From Comamonas thiooxydans (lineage in GTDB: Bacteria; Pseudomonadota; Gammaproteobacteria; Burkholderiales; Burkholderiaceae_C), in the NCBI RefSeq assembly GCF_000964545.1, contig NZ_BBVD01000002.1, positions 372,001-436,000 of the forward strand: 64,000 nt of DNA, given 5' to 3'. The notes below the pieces were generated by a model that had not been told where the DNA came from, did not search any database, and saw only the letters and a program-made list of their open reading frames with translations. Shown here one piece after another: positions 8,111 through 17,495 of this stretch; position 1 is the first letter of the stretch, and every line of letters starts with the position of its first letter. The translations under genes and the position numbers were made by a program.

Positions 8111-9061
8111 TCAATCTGTGATTTCGGGCAGTCCGAAGTGCTTGAGCAGGTACGACTCGGCCTGCGCAAGCATGGCCTTCAGGCCATGCCGTGTGGAACT
8201 TGCCATGTGCGGCGTCAGCACCGTATTGGGCAGATTCATCAAGGCTTCGGGAACTTGCGGCTCATGCACGAACACATCGAGCGCCGCAGCCGCAATCGTG
8301 CGTTCCTGCAGAGCCTGCCGAAGCGCCTTTTCATCCACGATGGAGCCACGCCCCACATTCACCAGCACGCCTTGCGGGCCCAGGGCCTGCAGCACTTCGG
8401 CATCGATCAGCCCCCGGGTTGCAGGCCCGCCGCTGGCGCAGAGCACGAGAAAATCCACATCTGCGGCCAGCTCCAGCACACTGCCGCACCAGCGGTACGG
8501 CACATCGTTCTTGGGAGCACGCCCCGTATAGGCAATCGACATATCAAAGGCCTGCGACCGCCTGGCCACAGCACGGCCGATGCGCCCCAGGCCAACGATG
8601 CCCATGCGCTGCCCCGAAAAACGCAAGGTGGGTGGATACCGTCCCCGCAACCAGCGACCGTGCCGCACAAACTCATTGGCCTGCACAATCTCGCGCGTGG
8701 CAGCCAGCAGCAAAGCCAGCGTGTGATCGGCGATATCTTCGGCAGAGATAGCTGGCGTGTTGCGCACCTGGATGCCCATCTGCTCTGCGGCGTCGAGATC
8801 GATGCCGTCCATGCCCACGCCAATGACCACGATCAGCTCCAGTGCAGGCCACTGCAGCAACTGCTCGCTGCCGATGACGGACTGCGCATTGCACAGCATT
8901 GCGCGCACCTGGCCAGACAGCGAGCTGCTGCGGGAGCTATCAAGCGCAGCCGCGTCAAGCAGCTCGAACTGCAGCTGCAGTCTCTCGCGCATGGCTGGCG
9001 TCAGCGCCGTGTGCAGCAGCAGCCGGGGACGCTGCGGGAGCGGTGATTCATGAATGGACAT
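8111..9061 (-). CDS. D-2-hydroxyacid dehydrogenase (glyoxylate/hydroxypyruvate reductase-like)
   Basis: This 316-residue NAD(P)-dependent oxidoreductase of the D-isomer 2-hydroxyacid dehydrogenase family has the nucleotide-binding loop MGIVGLGRIGRAVA, the signature VLVNVGRGSIVDEKAL with its active-site Arg context, and the terminal catalytic pair region VFVHEPQVPEAL...LTPHMASST, where His and Glu are expected. It probably reduces a 2-oxoacid, or oxidises the 2-hydroxyacid, in the cytoplasm. It lies downstream of a TauD-like dioxygenase and a class II aldolase on the same strand, with a 69-base gap, and may be part of that pathway. The family is certain, the substrate unknown. Confidence 0.9.
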   Translation of the reverse strand: MSIHESPLPQRPRLLLHTALTPAMRERLQLQFELLDAAALDSSRSSSLSGQVRAMLCNAQSVIGSEQLLQWPALELIVVIGVGMDGIDLDAAEQMGIQVRNTPAISAEDIADHTLALLLAATREIVQANEFVRHGRWLRGRYPPTLRFSGQRMGIVGLGRIGRAVARRSQAFDMSIAYTGRAPKNDVPYRWCGSVLELAADVDFLVLCASGGPATRGLIDAEVLQALGPQGVLVNVGRGSIVDEKALRQALQERTIAAAALDVFVHEPQVPEALMNLPNTVLTPHMASSTRHGLKAMLAQAESYLLKHFGLPEITD

Positions 9062-9130
9062 AAGAGAGCTTTCGGCAGATCGATGCAGTCCTGGCTTCCC
9101 ACTCTCAGCGAGCGGGAAGCCAGAGCGGGC

Positions 9131-9901
9131 TTAGTCCAGCACGCGGGGGTCTCGGCGGATTTCCTCGCGGCACATGGCTTCCCAGAGGAAGGGAAAGCCG
9201 TTGAGGTCGGTGCGCGCTCCGGTCGCCTGGATCACGGCATCGCTCAAGGGGGTGCCGCCACCGAGCGCCTGCACCCGCCAGGCCAGGCGGCAGCGCCACT
9301 CCAGCGTGATGGCACGCAGATGCGCCTGTCGAATGCTCTCGCCCACCACCAGCGCACCATGATTGGCCAGCAGCGCCCATTTACTCTGGCCCAGTGCGCT
9401 GGCCACGGCATTGCCCAGCTCACGCTGCTCCACCGTGCCCCGGTATTCGTCATAGACCACGGGGTCGGTATCGACCAGGGCCGAGGTCTGGTCATACACC
9501 GGCGGCACCTTGCCCGTGGCCGACCAGACCAAGCTCCATTCGGGATGGTTGTGGATGACCACGCGCACATCGTGGCGCTTTTCATGCACGTCCATGTGCA
9601 GCCGGATGGCCGGAGTGATGTTCCAGTCGCCCTCGATCACCTGGCCTTGTGCATCCAGCCGCAGGATGTCCGATGCCGTCAGCTCGCTCCAGGTCAGCTC
9701 CCAGGGATTGGCCAGATAGCTGCCGTCATCCAGGCGCAGCGTGATGTGGCCCGCGATATGGTCGTTATAGCCTTCGCGCGAGAGCACGCGGCACAGCAGC
9801 GCAAGCTGCTGGCGATCACCGAGCGAGGGCAGCAGCGGCTTGCGGCCCGGGCGCGGCGCGTATCTGGACAGCAGTTCCCGGTTCAGTCCGTCGTGGCGCA
9901 T
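9131..9901 (-). CDS. Class II aldolase/adducin family protein
   Basis: This 256-residue zinc-dependent class II aldolase-like protein shows the metal-binding HNH-type motif VVIHNHPEWSLVW and the later LLANHGALVVGESIRQA, plus GHITLRLDDGSYLANP near the N-terminus. Family members cleave sugar phosphates (fuculose, ribulose) or act as decarboxylases or other lyases, and many in catabolic clusters remain unassigned. Its first 19 bases overlap the end of the TauD-like dioxygenase gene, so the two are co-translated. The specific reaction cannot be deduced. Confidence 0.88.
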   Translation of the reverse strand: MRHDGLNRELLSRYAPRPGRKPLLPSLGDRQQLALLCRVLSREGYNDHIAGHITLRLDDGSYLANPWELTWSELTASDILRLDAQGQVIEGDWNITPAIRLHMDVHEKRHDVRVVIHNHPEWSLVWSATGKVPPVYDQTSALVDTDPVVYDEYRGTVEQRELGNAVASALGQSKWALLANHGALVVGESIRQAHLRAITLEWRCRLAWRVQALGGGTPLSDAVIQATGARTDLNGFPFLWEAMCREEIRRDPRVLD

Positions 9902-10764
9902 GCTGCCTCCTGTTCGTTGTGCTTCTGGGCGGCAGCGCCCTGGCGTGCAAACACCGATGCACGGTGCATGCGACGCTGGTGCGGCGCATAGTCCATGATG
10001 GCGTTGTGCACCACGCTGCGGTTGTCCCAGATCACCATATCGCCCAGCGCCCAGCGGTGCTTGAACAGGAACTCCACCTGCATGCAGTGCGCATGCAGAT
10101 AGGCCAGGATGGCACGGCTTTCAGCCTGTGGCAGACCATCTATATGCGTGACATAGGTGGGGCTGACGTAGAGCGCCTTGCGCCCCGTGAGCGGATGCAC
10201 TCTCACCATGGGGTGCAACTGGCGACGGTTTTGCGCGACCACTTCCACATAGCGCTCATGCGTGCAGATTCCATGCTGCAGCGCCGCCGTCATGGGGCTG
10301 TTCATGTCATGCCAGGCACTCAGACCATCGAGGTACTGCTTCATCTGCGGCGACAGCGCATCGTAGGCACTGGTCATGCTGATCCAGCAGGTATCTCCAC
10401 CCGTGGGCGGCAGGATGCGCGCATGGGTCATGGTGACGATGGGCGGACTGGGCAGAAAGCTCTCGTCGTGGTGCCACATATCGGCACGGTCGCCGAGCTT
10501 GGAGTCTATGACTGTGATCTGCTCATGGCCCTGGCCCAGATTGGGATAGAAGGTATGGACTTCGGCCTCGCCAAAATGCCGGGCAATCGCCAGATGCTGG
10601 TCGGGCGTCATATCGGGCACATGCAGCACCAGTGCTTCATGTCTGAGCAGGGCGGCTTCCAACTCCTGCAAGGTTTGCGCAGACAACGGGTCTGCCAGGT
10701 CCAGCTTCAGCACTTCGGCACCGATGCGCGGGCCGAGAATCCGAACCGAGATGGGGAATGACAT
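9883..10764 (-). CDS. TauD/TfdA-family Fe(II)/2-oxoglutarate dioxygenase
   Basis: This 293-residue dioxygenase has the facial triad visible: H98-x-D100 in DMWHHDESF and H253 in WDNRSVVHNAIMDY, with a following Arg-rich stretch (HQRRMHRAS) that should bind 2-oxoglutarate. Members hydroxylate taurine, 2,4-D, alkyl sulfates and other small acids. The RBS GAGGAG lies 7 bases before the ATG. It is first in a three-gene operon with an aldolase and a 2-hydroxyacid dehydrogenase, and is divergent from a TetR regulator. A pathway that hydroxylates, cleaves and reduces a small organic acid is conceivable. The substrate is unknown. Confidence 0.92.
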   Translation of the reverse strand: MSFPISVRILGPRIGAEVLKLDLADPLSAQTLQELEAALLRHEALVLHVPDMTPDQHLAIARHFGEAEVHTFYPNLGQGHEQITVIDSKLGDRADMWHHDESFLPSPPIVTMTHARILPPTGGDTCWISMTSAYDALSPQMKQYLDGLSAWHDMNSPMTAALQHGICTHERYVEVVAQNRRQLHPMVRVHPLTGRKALYVSPTYVTHIDGLPQAESRAILAYLHAHCMQVEFLFKHRWALGDMVIWDNRSVVHNAIMDYAPHQRRMHRASVFARQGAAAQKHNEQEAACATTD

Positions 10765-11007
10765 GGGCTTTCTCCTCTATGCAATGTCTTGCCCGAGTGC
10801 AGTGCTTCTGTCTCCTCCACAGCGTCTGCCTCAGGCTCTGTCGGGCCGCTCCTTAGCGCTAGGATGGTGAGCTGCCTGGTACAAAGTCTAGGCAGAGGAG
10901 TGCGTTTTTCCACTCGCATTCCAGCCCCCTCAAAGACATCGCAAGTCATTGATGGAAAAAGAAAAAATCAGCGCCAACAGATAAACCTAAGACAGGACTT
11001 GCATTTC

Positions 11008-11661
11008 ATGGAAGCGCCCGCCACCCCACGCCCCAAGGACCAGTTGCCGCAACCGCGCAAACAGCCTGTGCAGGCACGCTCCAGAGCGCTGGTCGATGCC
11101 ATTACCGAAGCCTGTCTGCGTCTTCTCGAAAAAGAGGGCGAGGACGCTCTCACGGTCAATCGCATTGCAGAAGTATCGGGTGCTGCCGTGGGCTCCATCT
11201 ACCAATATTTTCCCAACAAGGAATCCATGATTGCGGCAGTGTATGAACGCCTGCTCGATCAGGAATCCGAGCAGCTTTTCCAGATGCGCGAGCAGTTGCA
11301 GGGCCTGTCGCTCGAAGCCATATTGCGCCAGATCTTTGCGAACATGATTCGGGTCGAGCAGCGCCTGCATCAGCTCAGCCATGCTTTCCACACACGCTAT
11401 CGCACGGCCTTGCATCTGGGCCTGTGGCATGCACCGCAGGCCAGCCGGGAGGAATTCATCAACACCACCTGGCTGCCACTGCTGCAGATGCATGGCTCGC
11501 AGGTACAGACCGACAACCTGCCACTGGCTGCCTATCTGCTGGGCCAGGGCCTGCGCGAGATCATTCACAGTGCCGTGCACGATGTGCCGCAGCAGGCCCG
11601 CTCACCCGAGTTTCTCGACGCACTGGTGGCCATGGCCATGAGCTGCGTGAAGCGAGGCTAG
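11008..11661 (+). CDS. TetR/AcrR-family transcriptional regulator
   Basis: This 217-residue protein has an N-terminal TetR HTH (ALVDAITEACLRLLEKEG...LTVNRIAEVSGAAVGSIYQYFPNKESM) and a helical ligand-binding C-terminal domain. ATG 11008 gives the normal family length; the frame is open to 10789, but the extra 73 residues do not look like protein. AGGA lies 11 bases before the ATG. It is divergent from the TauD/aldolase/dehydrogenase operon across a 243-base gap and is probably its repressor. The ligand is unknown. Confidence 0.9.
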   Translation: MEAPATPRPKDQLPQPRKQPVQARSRALVDAITEACLRLLEKEGEDALTVNRIAEVSGAAVGSIYQYFPNKESMIAAVYERLLDQESEQLFQMREQLQGLSLEAILRQIFANMIRVEQRLHQLSHAFHTRYRTALHLGLWHAPQASREEFINTTWLPLLQMHGSQVQTDNLPLAAYLLGQGLREIIHSAVHDVPQQARSPEFLDALVAMAMSCVKRG

Positions 11662-11691
11662 AAAAACAAAGCGCGACACAGAGGTCGCGCT
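11662..11691 (-). terminator. Rho-independent terminator of the pxp operon
   Basis: A perfect 8-bp stem (AGCGCGAC / GTCGCGCT) with a 6-base loop spans 11670-11691. On the minus strand it is followed by TTGTTTTT. It closes the operon ending at 11712, between two convergent genes. Confidence 0.8.
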
Positions 11692-11711
11692 TCGAGCGGG
11701 GCTGGCTATGC

Positions 11712-13436
11712 CTATCGGATATGCGCGATCACGGCGCCCAAGGTCTGTGCAGAGCCTGCCTGCGCGGCCAATGTGACACGACCGCTCTTGTGGGCCGAGA
11801 CCTGCATTTCCATTTTCATGGCTTCCATCACGGCGATCACATCGCCTTCCTTGACCTCGTCGCCATCGGCGACCTTCCAGGCATGCAGATTGCCGGCAAT
11901 CGGCGAGATGACCGCCTCAGGGTCCACGCTTTGCTGCGCGGCTGCCTGAGACACGCCAGTCGTCGGCGCGGACAGACCTTGCAGCAGCATGGCGGGCAGG
12001 CCCAGCTGCACGCGGCGGCCGTCGATCTCGATGGCCGTGCGCAGCAGGCTGGTATCAGCCACAGGTTCGGCGCGAGCAGCCGCTGCCAGCGGCTCGGCAA
12101 ACTCGGTCTCGATCCAGCGGGTGTGGACATTGAAGCCCGCAGTCCCCACAAAGTCGGCCTGATTCAGCACGGCCTTGTGGAAAGGCAGCACCGAAGCCAC
12201 GCCCTCGATGCGGAACTCGGCCAGCGCACGTCGAGCACGGGCCAGGGCCTGCTCACGCGTGGCCCCGGTGACGATGAGCTTGGCCATCATGGAGTCGAAC
12301 GTGCCGGGGATCACCGAGCCGGTTTCGACGCCCGACTCGAGTCGCACGCCCGGCCCCGAAGGAGGGGCAAAGCGCGTGATCAGACCCGGTGTGGGCAGAA
12401 AGCCGCGCCCCACATCTTCGGCATTGATGCGGAACTCGATGGAATGGGCCCGTGGTGCCGGAGTCTGCGTGAAAGACAGCGGCAAGCCGTCGGCCACACG
12501 CAGCTGTTCTTGCACCAGATCGATGCCCGTGGTTTCCTCGGTCACGGTGTGCTCGACCTGCAAGCGGGTATTGACCTCAAGGAAGGAGATGGCGCCATTG
12601 CCGCTGAGCAGGAATTCCACGGTTCCGGCGCTGATATAGCCTGCCTGCGCACAGATGGCTCTGGCTGCGCTGTGAATGCGTTCACGTTGCGCCTCGGTGA
12701 TGAAGGGTGCGGGCGCTTCTTCCACCAGCTTCTGGTTGCGGCGCTGCAGCGAACAGTCGCGCGTGCCCAGCACCACCACATTGCCATGCGTGTCGGCAAT
12801 CACCTGCGCCTCGATATGGCGCGGCTTGTCGAGGAACTGCTCCACAAAGCATTCGCCACGGCCGAAAGCCGTCACGGCCTCGCGCACGGCAGAGGCATAC
12901 AGCTCGGCCACTTCGTCCATGCGCCAGGCGATCTTCATGCCACGGCCACCGCCACCAAAAGCAGCCTTGATGATGATGGGCAGGCCATGCTGCTGGGCAA
13001 AGGCCAGCACTTCGTCGGCATCCTTGACGGGATCCGGCGTGCCAGCCACCAGCGGCGCTCCGACCTGCAGCGCAATCTTGCGCGCCTCGACCTTGTCGCC
13101 CAGCTTGGCAATGGTGTCGGGGCGCGGGCCGATCCAGATCAGACCCGCATCCAGCACGGCCTGGGCAAAGGCTTCGCTCTCGGACAGAAAGCCATAGCCG
13201 GGATGGACGGCGTCGGCGCCCGAGCGCCTGGCGATCGCAATCAGCTTGGCGATGTTCAGATAGGTGTCGGCGGGCTTGTCGCCGTCGAGGCCGTAGGCTT
13301 CATCGGCGCGGCGCACATGCAGGGCATCGATATCGGCATCGGCATAGACGGCGACGGACTTCACTCCGTAATCCGCGCAGGCTCGCGCGATGCGCACGGC
13401 GATCTCGCCACGGTTGGCAATCAGAACTTTTTTCAT
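11712..13436 (-). CDS. Biotin carboxylase fused to biotin carboxyl carrier domain (5-oxoprolinase-associated)
   Basis: This 574-residue protein has a complete biotin carboxylase ([18 protein letters not shown], the ATP-grasp loop [30 protein letters not shown]) followed by a linker and a C-terminal biotinyl domain with EAMKM and the acceptor lysine near K541. It carboxylates its own biotin with ATP and bicarbonate. ATG 13436 is chosen over the in-frame ATG 13451, since GAGGAG sits 8 bases before 13436. It ends the operon pcp-pxpA-pxpBC. The PxpB/PxpC domains are related to the carboxyltransferase half of urea carboxylase, so this protein may supply carboxybiotin to them. An ordinary acyl-CoA carboxylase role is less likely because no acyl-CoA carboxyltransferase is present. 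Confidence 0.88.
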   Translation of the reverse strand: MKKVLIANRGEIAVRIARACADYGVKSVAVYADADIDALHVRRADEAYGLDGDKPADTYLNIAKLIAIARRSGADAVHPGYGFLSESEAFAQAVLDAGLIWIGPRPDTIAKLGDKVEARKIALQVGAPLVAGTPDPVKDADEVLAFAQQHGLPIIIKAAFGGGGRGMKIAWRMDEVAELYASAVREAVTAFGRGECFVEQFLDKPRHIEAQVIADTHGNVVVLGTRDCSLQRRNQKLVEEAPAPFITEAQRERIHSAARAICAQAGYISAGTVEFLLSGNGAISFLEVNTRLQVEHTVTEETTGIDLVQEQLRVADGLPLSFTQTPAPRAHSIEFRINAEDVGRGFLPTPGLITRFAPPSGPGVRLESGVETGSVIPGTFDSMMAKLIVTGATREQALARARRALAEFRIEGVASVLPFHKAVLNQADFVGTAGFNVHTRWIETEFAEPLAAAARAEPVADTSLLRTAIEIDGRRVQLGLPAMLLQGLSAPTTGVSQAAAQQSVDPEAVISPIAGNLHAWKVADGDEVKEGDVIAVMEAMKMEMQVSAHKSGRVTLAAQAGSAQTLGAVIAHIR

Positions 13437-13447
13437 CAACTCACTCC

Positions 13448-15082
13448 TCATTGCGCGCTTGCAGGCACCAGCTCTGCAAAGGCGCGGATGGGGTTAAAAC
13501 GAATCCAGGCACCTACGGGAATCTGCCCCGCAAGATCCAGATGATGGGGTGCCACGCAACCGATGACGGGATAGCCGCCGGTCAAGGGGTGGTCGGCCAG
13601 AAACAGCACGGGCTGGCCGCTGGCGGGAACCTGGATGGCCCCCAGCGGCGTGCCTTCGCTGGGCAGCTCGCTGGTCACGGCGCGCGTCAGCGCCTGTTCG
13701 CCGGCAAGGCGCAAGCCCACGCGATTGGACTGGGGCGTGACCTGCCAGCGCTGGGCGGCCAGCAAGGCCACGGCCTCGGGCGTGAACCAGTCGGTGCGCG
13801 GACCCAGCTCCACATCCAGCACCACCTCGCCGTCTGGGGCCGGCAACTCCTGCTCCGGCAGGGCCAGCTCGGCCACCACGGCATGGCGTGCCGGCTGCAC
13901 CGCCAGCAACTGGCCACTGTGCAGAGCAGGCGGGCCGACATGGGCCAGGGTGTCCGTCGAAGCGCTGCCCAGCACGGGCGCCACCTCATAGCCGCCGCGC
14001 ACCGCCACATAGCAGCGGGCACCGGCGACGGGTTGGGCAAGGCTCAGCGTGTCGCCATCGGCCAGTGCAATCGCGGCATGGCGTGGCGCAGACCAGCGGC
14101 GTCCGTCGGCCGTGGTGATGCTGATGGGCGCATCCGCGCCCGTCACTGCAACGACGTTCTCGCCCACGCTTTGCAGCGACAGGCCGCCACCTACTGTCTC
14201 CAGCACCGGCAGCTGGCTGGCATTGCCGACCAGCCGGTTGGCCATCTTGAACGCGGCCTGATCCATGGCACCGGAGGCAGAAACGCCCTGCCCGGCCTGG
14301 CCGTGGCGACCCATGTCCTGGAACAGCGTGAGCAGACCCGTGGCGCGCACACGCAAGGCGCAGCCATTGAAACTCGTAGCTGCTTGCGCCTGCTCGCTCT
14401 TGATCTCAGATACTTTTCCATCTGAAATCGAACCAGAGAAATCGCCAGCAGCTACTTTTTGAGTAGCAGCATCGACAAACTGCACGCGGTAGCCGGGCTG
14501 CAGCAAAGCCGGCAGATCGCGCGCCAGATCCCACATCGCGGCATCGGTGACGCCAATGATCTGCCAACCGCCCGGGCTGGCCTGTGGATAGACTGCGCTG
14601 AAGCTGCCGGCCAGCGCCACCGCACCGGCCGGAACCTTGGTTCGCGGCGTGGCACGGCGTGGCACGTTGAAGACGGGGTCACCGCCGCTCAGATAGGCAA
14701 AGCCCGGCGCGAAGCCGGTAAAGGCCACCGACCATTCGCTGCCGGTGTGGCGGCGCACCACTTCCTCGGCCGTGATGCCCAGTATCTGCGCGACTTCGGC
14801 CAGATCTTCGCCGTCATAGCGCACGGGAATCTGCACCAGCACATCCGAGCGCTGCACGCTGCCGCTGAGATCGCAGTCGGCAATGCGCCTCACCAGTTGC
14901 GCCGCGCCGATGATATGGGGCGCAAACTGCACAAGAATGGTACGCGCGGCAGGCACCAGCTCCTGCACGCCTTCTATGGGCTGGGCCTGCAAGGCACCCA
15001 GCAGCACCAGCGTCTGCTGCAGGTCGGCCAGCTCCACCAGAATGGCCTGGCGGTTGACGGGCAAAAAGCGCATGGAACTCAT
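13448..15082 (-). CDS. pxpBC: Fused 5-oxoprolinase subunits PxpB-PxpC (KipI-KipA)
   Basis: This 544-residue fusion begins with an N-terminal KipI/AHS1 domain (residues 1-205: [50 protein letters not shown]) and ends with a KipA/AHS2 domain (from about 240: [53 protein letters not shown]). With PxpA it forms the ATP-dependent 5-oxoprolinase that makes glutamate from pyroglutamate. E. coli has these as separate genes. The linker at residues 210-236 is encoded by an 80-bp palindromic repeat (14376-14455) found elsewhere in the window only between genes. The gene starts inside the pxpA stop (ATGA at 15079-15082), so translation is coupled. Confidence 0.93.
   Translation of the reverse strand: MSSMRFLPVNRQAILVELADLQQTLVLLGALQAQPIEGVQELVPAARTILVQFAPHIIGAAQLVRRIADCDLSGSVQRSDVLVQIPVRYDGEDLAEVAQILGITAEEVVRRHTGSEWSVAFTGFAPGFAYLSGGDPVFNVPRRATPRTKVPAGAVALAGSFSAVYPQASPGGWQIIGVTDAAMWDLARDLPALLQPGYRVQFVDAATQKVAAGDFSGSISDGKVSEIKSEQAQAATSFNGCALRVRATGLLTLFQDMGRHGQAGQGVSASGAMDQAAFKMANRLVGNASQLPVLETVGGGLSLQSVGENVVAVTGADAPISITTADGRRWSAPRHAAIALADGDTLSLAQPVAGARCYVAVRGGYEVAPVLGSASTDTLAHVGPPALHSGQLLAVQPARHAVVAELALPEQELPAPDGEVVLDVELGPRTDWFTPEAVALLAAQRWQVTPQSNRVGLRLAGEQALTRAVTSELPSEGTPLGAIQVPASGQPVLFLADHPLTGGYPVIGCVAPHHLDLAGQIPVGAWIRFNPIRAFAELVPASAQ
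14376..14455. repeat. 80-bp double-palindrome repeat, family A, copy 1 (inside pxpBC)
   Basis: The ends are inverted: GTAGCTGCTTGCG at the left and CGCCAGCAGCTAC at the right pair in 12 of 13 positions. An inner palindrome, GATCTCAGA...TCTGAAATC, pairs 8 of 9. The same architecture and length recur at 29764-29845, 44209-44288 and 51512-51591. Here the repeat is translated in frame as the linker between the two Pxp domains. Confidence 0.85.
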
Positions 15083-15846
15083 GGTGCTGTTTCCACAAAG
15101 GAAGCGATCTGCACACCCTCCTGCTCGAAACGCTGGCGGATGTTGCGCGCAATGGCCACGGCACCGGGACTGTCGCCGTGCACACAGATGGAGTCTGCCT
15201 CCACGCGCACCAGGCTGCCGTCCACGGCCTCAATCACGCCCTCGCGCACCAGGGTCAGCATGCGCTGGGCGATCAGGTTTTCGTCGTGCAGCACGGCACC
15301 GGGTTCGCGGCGCGAGACCAGGGCGCCGTCGGGCGTATAGCCGCGATCGGCAAAGGCTTCGGCCACCACGCAGAGGCCCGCATCGCGGGCCCAGGCTATC
15401 AGGGGCGCACCTGCCAAAGCCATCAGCACCAGCTTGGGATTGATGGCCTTGATGGCATTGATCACATCCATGGCCTGGCGCTTGTCCTGGGCAATGGTGT
15501 TGTAGAGCGCGCCGTGCGGCTTGACATACTGGACGCTGGTGCCGGCCGCCTGCGCCAGACCTTGCAGGGCGCCGATCTGGTAGATCACGTCGGCCACCAG
15601 ATCGCCGCTGGCCACATCCATGTTGCGACGCCCGAAACCCGACAGGTCGCGGTAGGCCACATGTGCGCCGACGACCACGCCGCGCGCCTTGGCAGCCCTG
15701 AGCGTGGCCAGCATCCCGGCCGGGTCGCCGGCATGAAAGCCGCAAGCCACATTGGCGCTGCTGACGATGTCCAGCATGGCTGCATCGTCGCCCATGCGCC
15801 AGGCGCCAAAGCTCTCGCCCAGATCGCTGTTCAAATCCATTTTCAT
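15079..15846 (-). CDS. pxpA: 5-oxoprolinase subunit PxpA (LamB/YcsF family)
   Basis: This 255-residue protein of the LamB/YcsF family has the diagnostic [45 protein letters not shown] and [10 protein letters not shown]. PxpA works with PxpB and PxpC to hydrolyse 5-oxoproline to glutamate using ATP. The start region holds ATGs at 15849, 15846 and 15840; 15846 has GGGAG 7 bases upstream and is preferred. It lies 20 bases after pcp and overlaps pxpBC by 4 bases, so it sits in the middle of a dedicated pyroglutamate operon. Confidence 0.95.
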   Translation of the reverse strand: MKMDLNSDLGESFGAWRMGDDAAMLDIVSSANVACGFHAGDPAGMLATLRAAKARGVVVGAHVAYRDLSGFGRRNMDVASGDLVADVIYQIGALQGLAQAAGTSVQYVKPHGALYNTIAQDKRQAMDVINAIKAINPKLVLMALAGAPLIAWARDAGLCVVAEAFADRGYTPDGALVSRREPGAVLHDENLIAQRMLTLVREGVIEAVDGSLVRVEADSICVHGDSPGAVAIARNIRQRFEQEGVQIASFVETAP

Positions 15847-15866
15847 CATTCGTCTCCCGGTCAGCC

Positions 15867-16529
15867 TCAATGCAGCTGACCTGCGTGTTCCTGCAAATCC
15901 TGCTGCACCGTCATGGACGTATGAATGGCTGTGCGTATGCCCTGAATCTGCGTTTCCAGCGCCATGCTGGCCATGCCGGGCTGGCGTGCCGCCTGCTGCG
16001 GCAGCGCGGGTATGTGAATAAAGCCGCCGCGCACGCCGGGGCCCGCACGGCGAGACAGCCTGTGCATCAGGGCATAGAACACATGGTTGCAGACAAAAGT
16101 ACCCGCCGTGTTCGATACCGAAGCCGGAATGCCCGCATCGCGCAGATGGCGCACCATGGCCTTGATGGGCAGGGTCGAGAAGTAGGCCGCGGGCGCATCG
16201 CGCACCACGGACTGATCGACGGGCTGATGGCCCGCGTTGTCGGGAATGCGGGCATCGTCGATATTGATGGCCACGCGCTCCGGCGTGATTTCGCTGCGCC
16301 CGCCAGCCAGCCCCAGGCTGATGATGAGCGAGGGCTGCAGCCGGGCCAGCGCCTCGTCGAGCACCACCATGGCCGCGCCGAACACGCAGGGCAGTTGCAC
16401 GGCATGCACCACACCGTCCGCAATCAGCTCGCCGTCCAGCGCGCGCGCCACTTCCCACGAGGGGTTGACGCTGTCTTTGTCGAAGGGCTCGAAGCCGGTC
16501 AGCAGGATTCGGTGGGCAGCCTCAGTCAT
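15867..16529 (-). CDS. pcp: Pyroglutamyl-peptidase I
   Basis: This 220-residue cysteine peptidase of family C15 removes N-terminal pyroglutamate from peptides. The catalytic residues are readable: Glu84 in ITPERVAIN, Cys147 in [14 protein letters not shown], and His172 in [10 protein letters not shown]. The length is normal for bacterial Pcp. It lies directly upstream of the 5-oxoprolinase genes, so peptide-derived pyroglutamate can be released and opened to glutamate by neighbouring products. It is cytoplasmic, with no signal peptide. Confidence 0.95.
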   Translation of the reverse strand: MTEAAHRILLTGFEPFDKDSVNPSWEVARALDGELIADGVVHAVQLPCVFGAAMVVLDEALARLQPSLIISLGLAGGRSEITPERVAINIDDARIPDNAGHQPVDQSVVRDAPAAYFSTLPIKAMVRHLRDAGIPASVSNTAGTFVCNHVFYALMHRLSRRAGPGVRGGFIHIPALPQQAARQPGMASMALETQIQGIRTAIHTSMTVQQDLQEHAGQLH

Positions 16530-16541
16530 GGCAACTCTCTC

Positions 16542-17495
16542 TTAACGGAACATCAGGAAGTTAAGCAGGAACACATTCACGATCAGCAAGGTGATGGCCG
16601 TGGGAACCTGCGCACGGATGACGGCATTTTTGTCAATTTCCAGCAGTGCTGCGGGCACCAGGTTGAAGTTGGCCGCCATGGGCGTGAGCAAGGTGCCGCA
16701 GTAGCCCGACAGCATGCCGACTGCCGCCATCACGGCCGGGTCACCATGGTAGACGCCAACCAGCACGGGCACGCCCACACCGCCCGTCATCACCGGAAAG
16801 GCTGCAAAGCCATTGCCCATGATGACCGTGAACAGCGCCATGCCGATCACGTACACTGCCACGGCCACAAAGCGCACATCCATGTTGATGTAGGTGGTGG
16901 TCACATAGGCCACTGCCTTGCCCACGCCGGCATCCGAGAACACCAGACCCAGCATGCCCAGCATCTGGGGCAGCACCAGGGCCCAGCCCAGTGCGTCGAT
17001 CAGGCGGTGCGACTCGCGCAGGCCCTGCACGGGAGTCTCGCGTGTCATCTTGCAGGCCAGCACCAGCGCAATCACGCAGCCTATGCCCAGACTGACCAGC
17101 GTGCTGTTCTTGGGGTCGATGAAGGGAGTGCCGCCAAAGACCAGATGCTTGGCCGACAGCGTGCCCACCATGGTGATCAGCGGAATGGCCAGCGCCGGCA
17201 CGAACAGCCTGTTGCCCAGGCGCTTGGCACTTTCCAGGTATTGCGCATCGGTGCGTGGCTGATGCTTGCCGCCCATCACGCCGCCGAAGCCCGCAATCAG
17301 GGCCATGACGACCGCGACCGCTCCCACCCATACGGGCGGCAGCAGATCACCGACGAGGAACACCAGCGCATACAGCGCCCAGAACAGGCCCGCCGAGAAA
17401 CGGCGCGGGTTGCTGCCGTCGCGCAGCGTCATCACGGCCGTCACCGCCAGCACCAGGCCGACGAGGTAGTACAGGTATTGAATGGTGATGGTCAT
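16542..17495 (-). CDS. DUF979 integral membrane protein, candidate 5-oxoproline permease component
   Basis: This 317-residue protein consists almost wholly of hydrophobic helices (IQYLYYLVGLVLAVTAVMTL, FWALYALVFLVGDLLPPVWV, VPALAIPLITMVGTL and others) and matches the DUF979 pattern. It starts inside the stop codon of the DUF969 gene (ATGA, 17492-17495) and ends 12 bases before pcp. DUF969 and DUF979 proteins typically occur as a pair next to pcp, which suggests a two-part transporter for pyroglutamate or pyroglutamyl peptides. No biochemical proof is known to me. Confidence 0.82.
   Translation of the reverse strand: MTITIQYLYYLVGLVLAVTAVMTLRDGSNPRRFSAGLFWALYALVFLVGDLLPPVWVGAVAVVMALIAGFGGVMGGKHQPRTDAQYLESAKRLGNRLFVPALAIPLITMVGTLSAKHLVFGGTPFIDPKNSTLVSLGIGCVIALVLACKMTRETPVQGLRESHRLIDALGWALVLPQMLGMLGLVFSDAGVGKAVAYVTTTYINMDVRFVAVAVYVIGMALFTVIMGNGFAAFPVMTGGVGVPVLVGVYHGDPAVMAAVGMLSGYCGTLLTPMAANFNLVPAALLEIDKNAVIRAQVPTAITLLIVNVFLLNFLMFR

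Noticed and set aside
11424..13544. Open frame of about 706 codons antisense to the biotin carboxylase gene
   Set aside because: Same reason: a complement of a strongly biased coding region, overlapping two real genes and a terminator.
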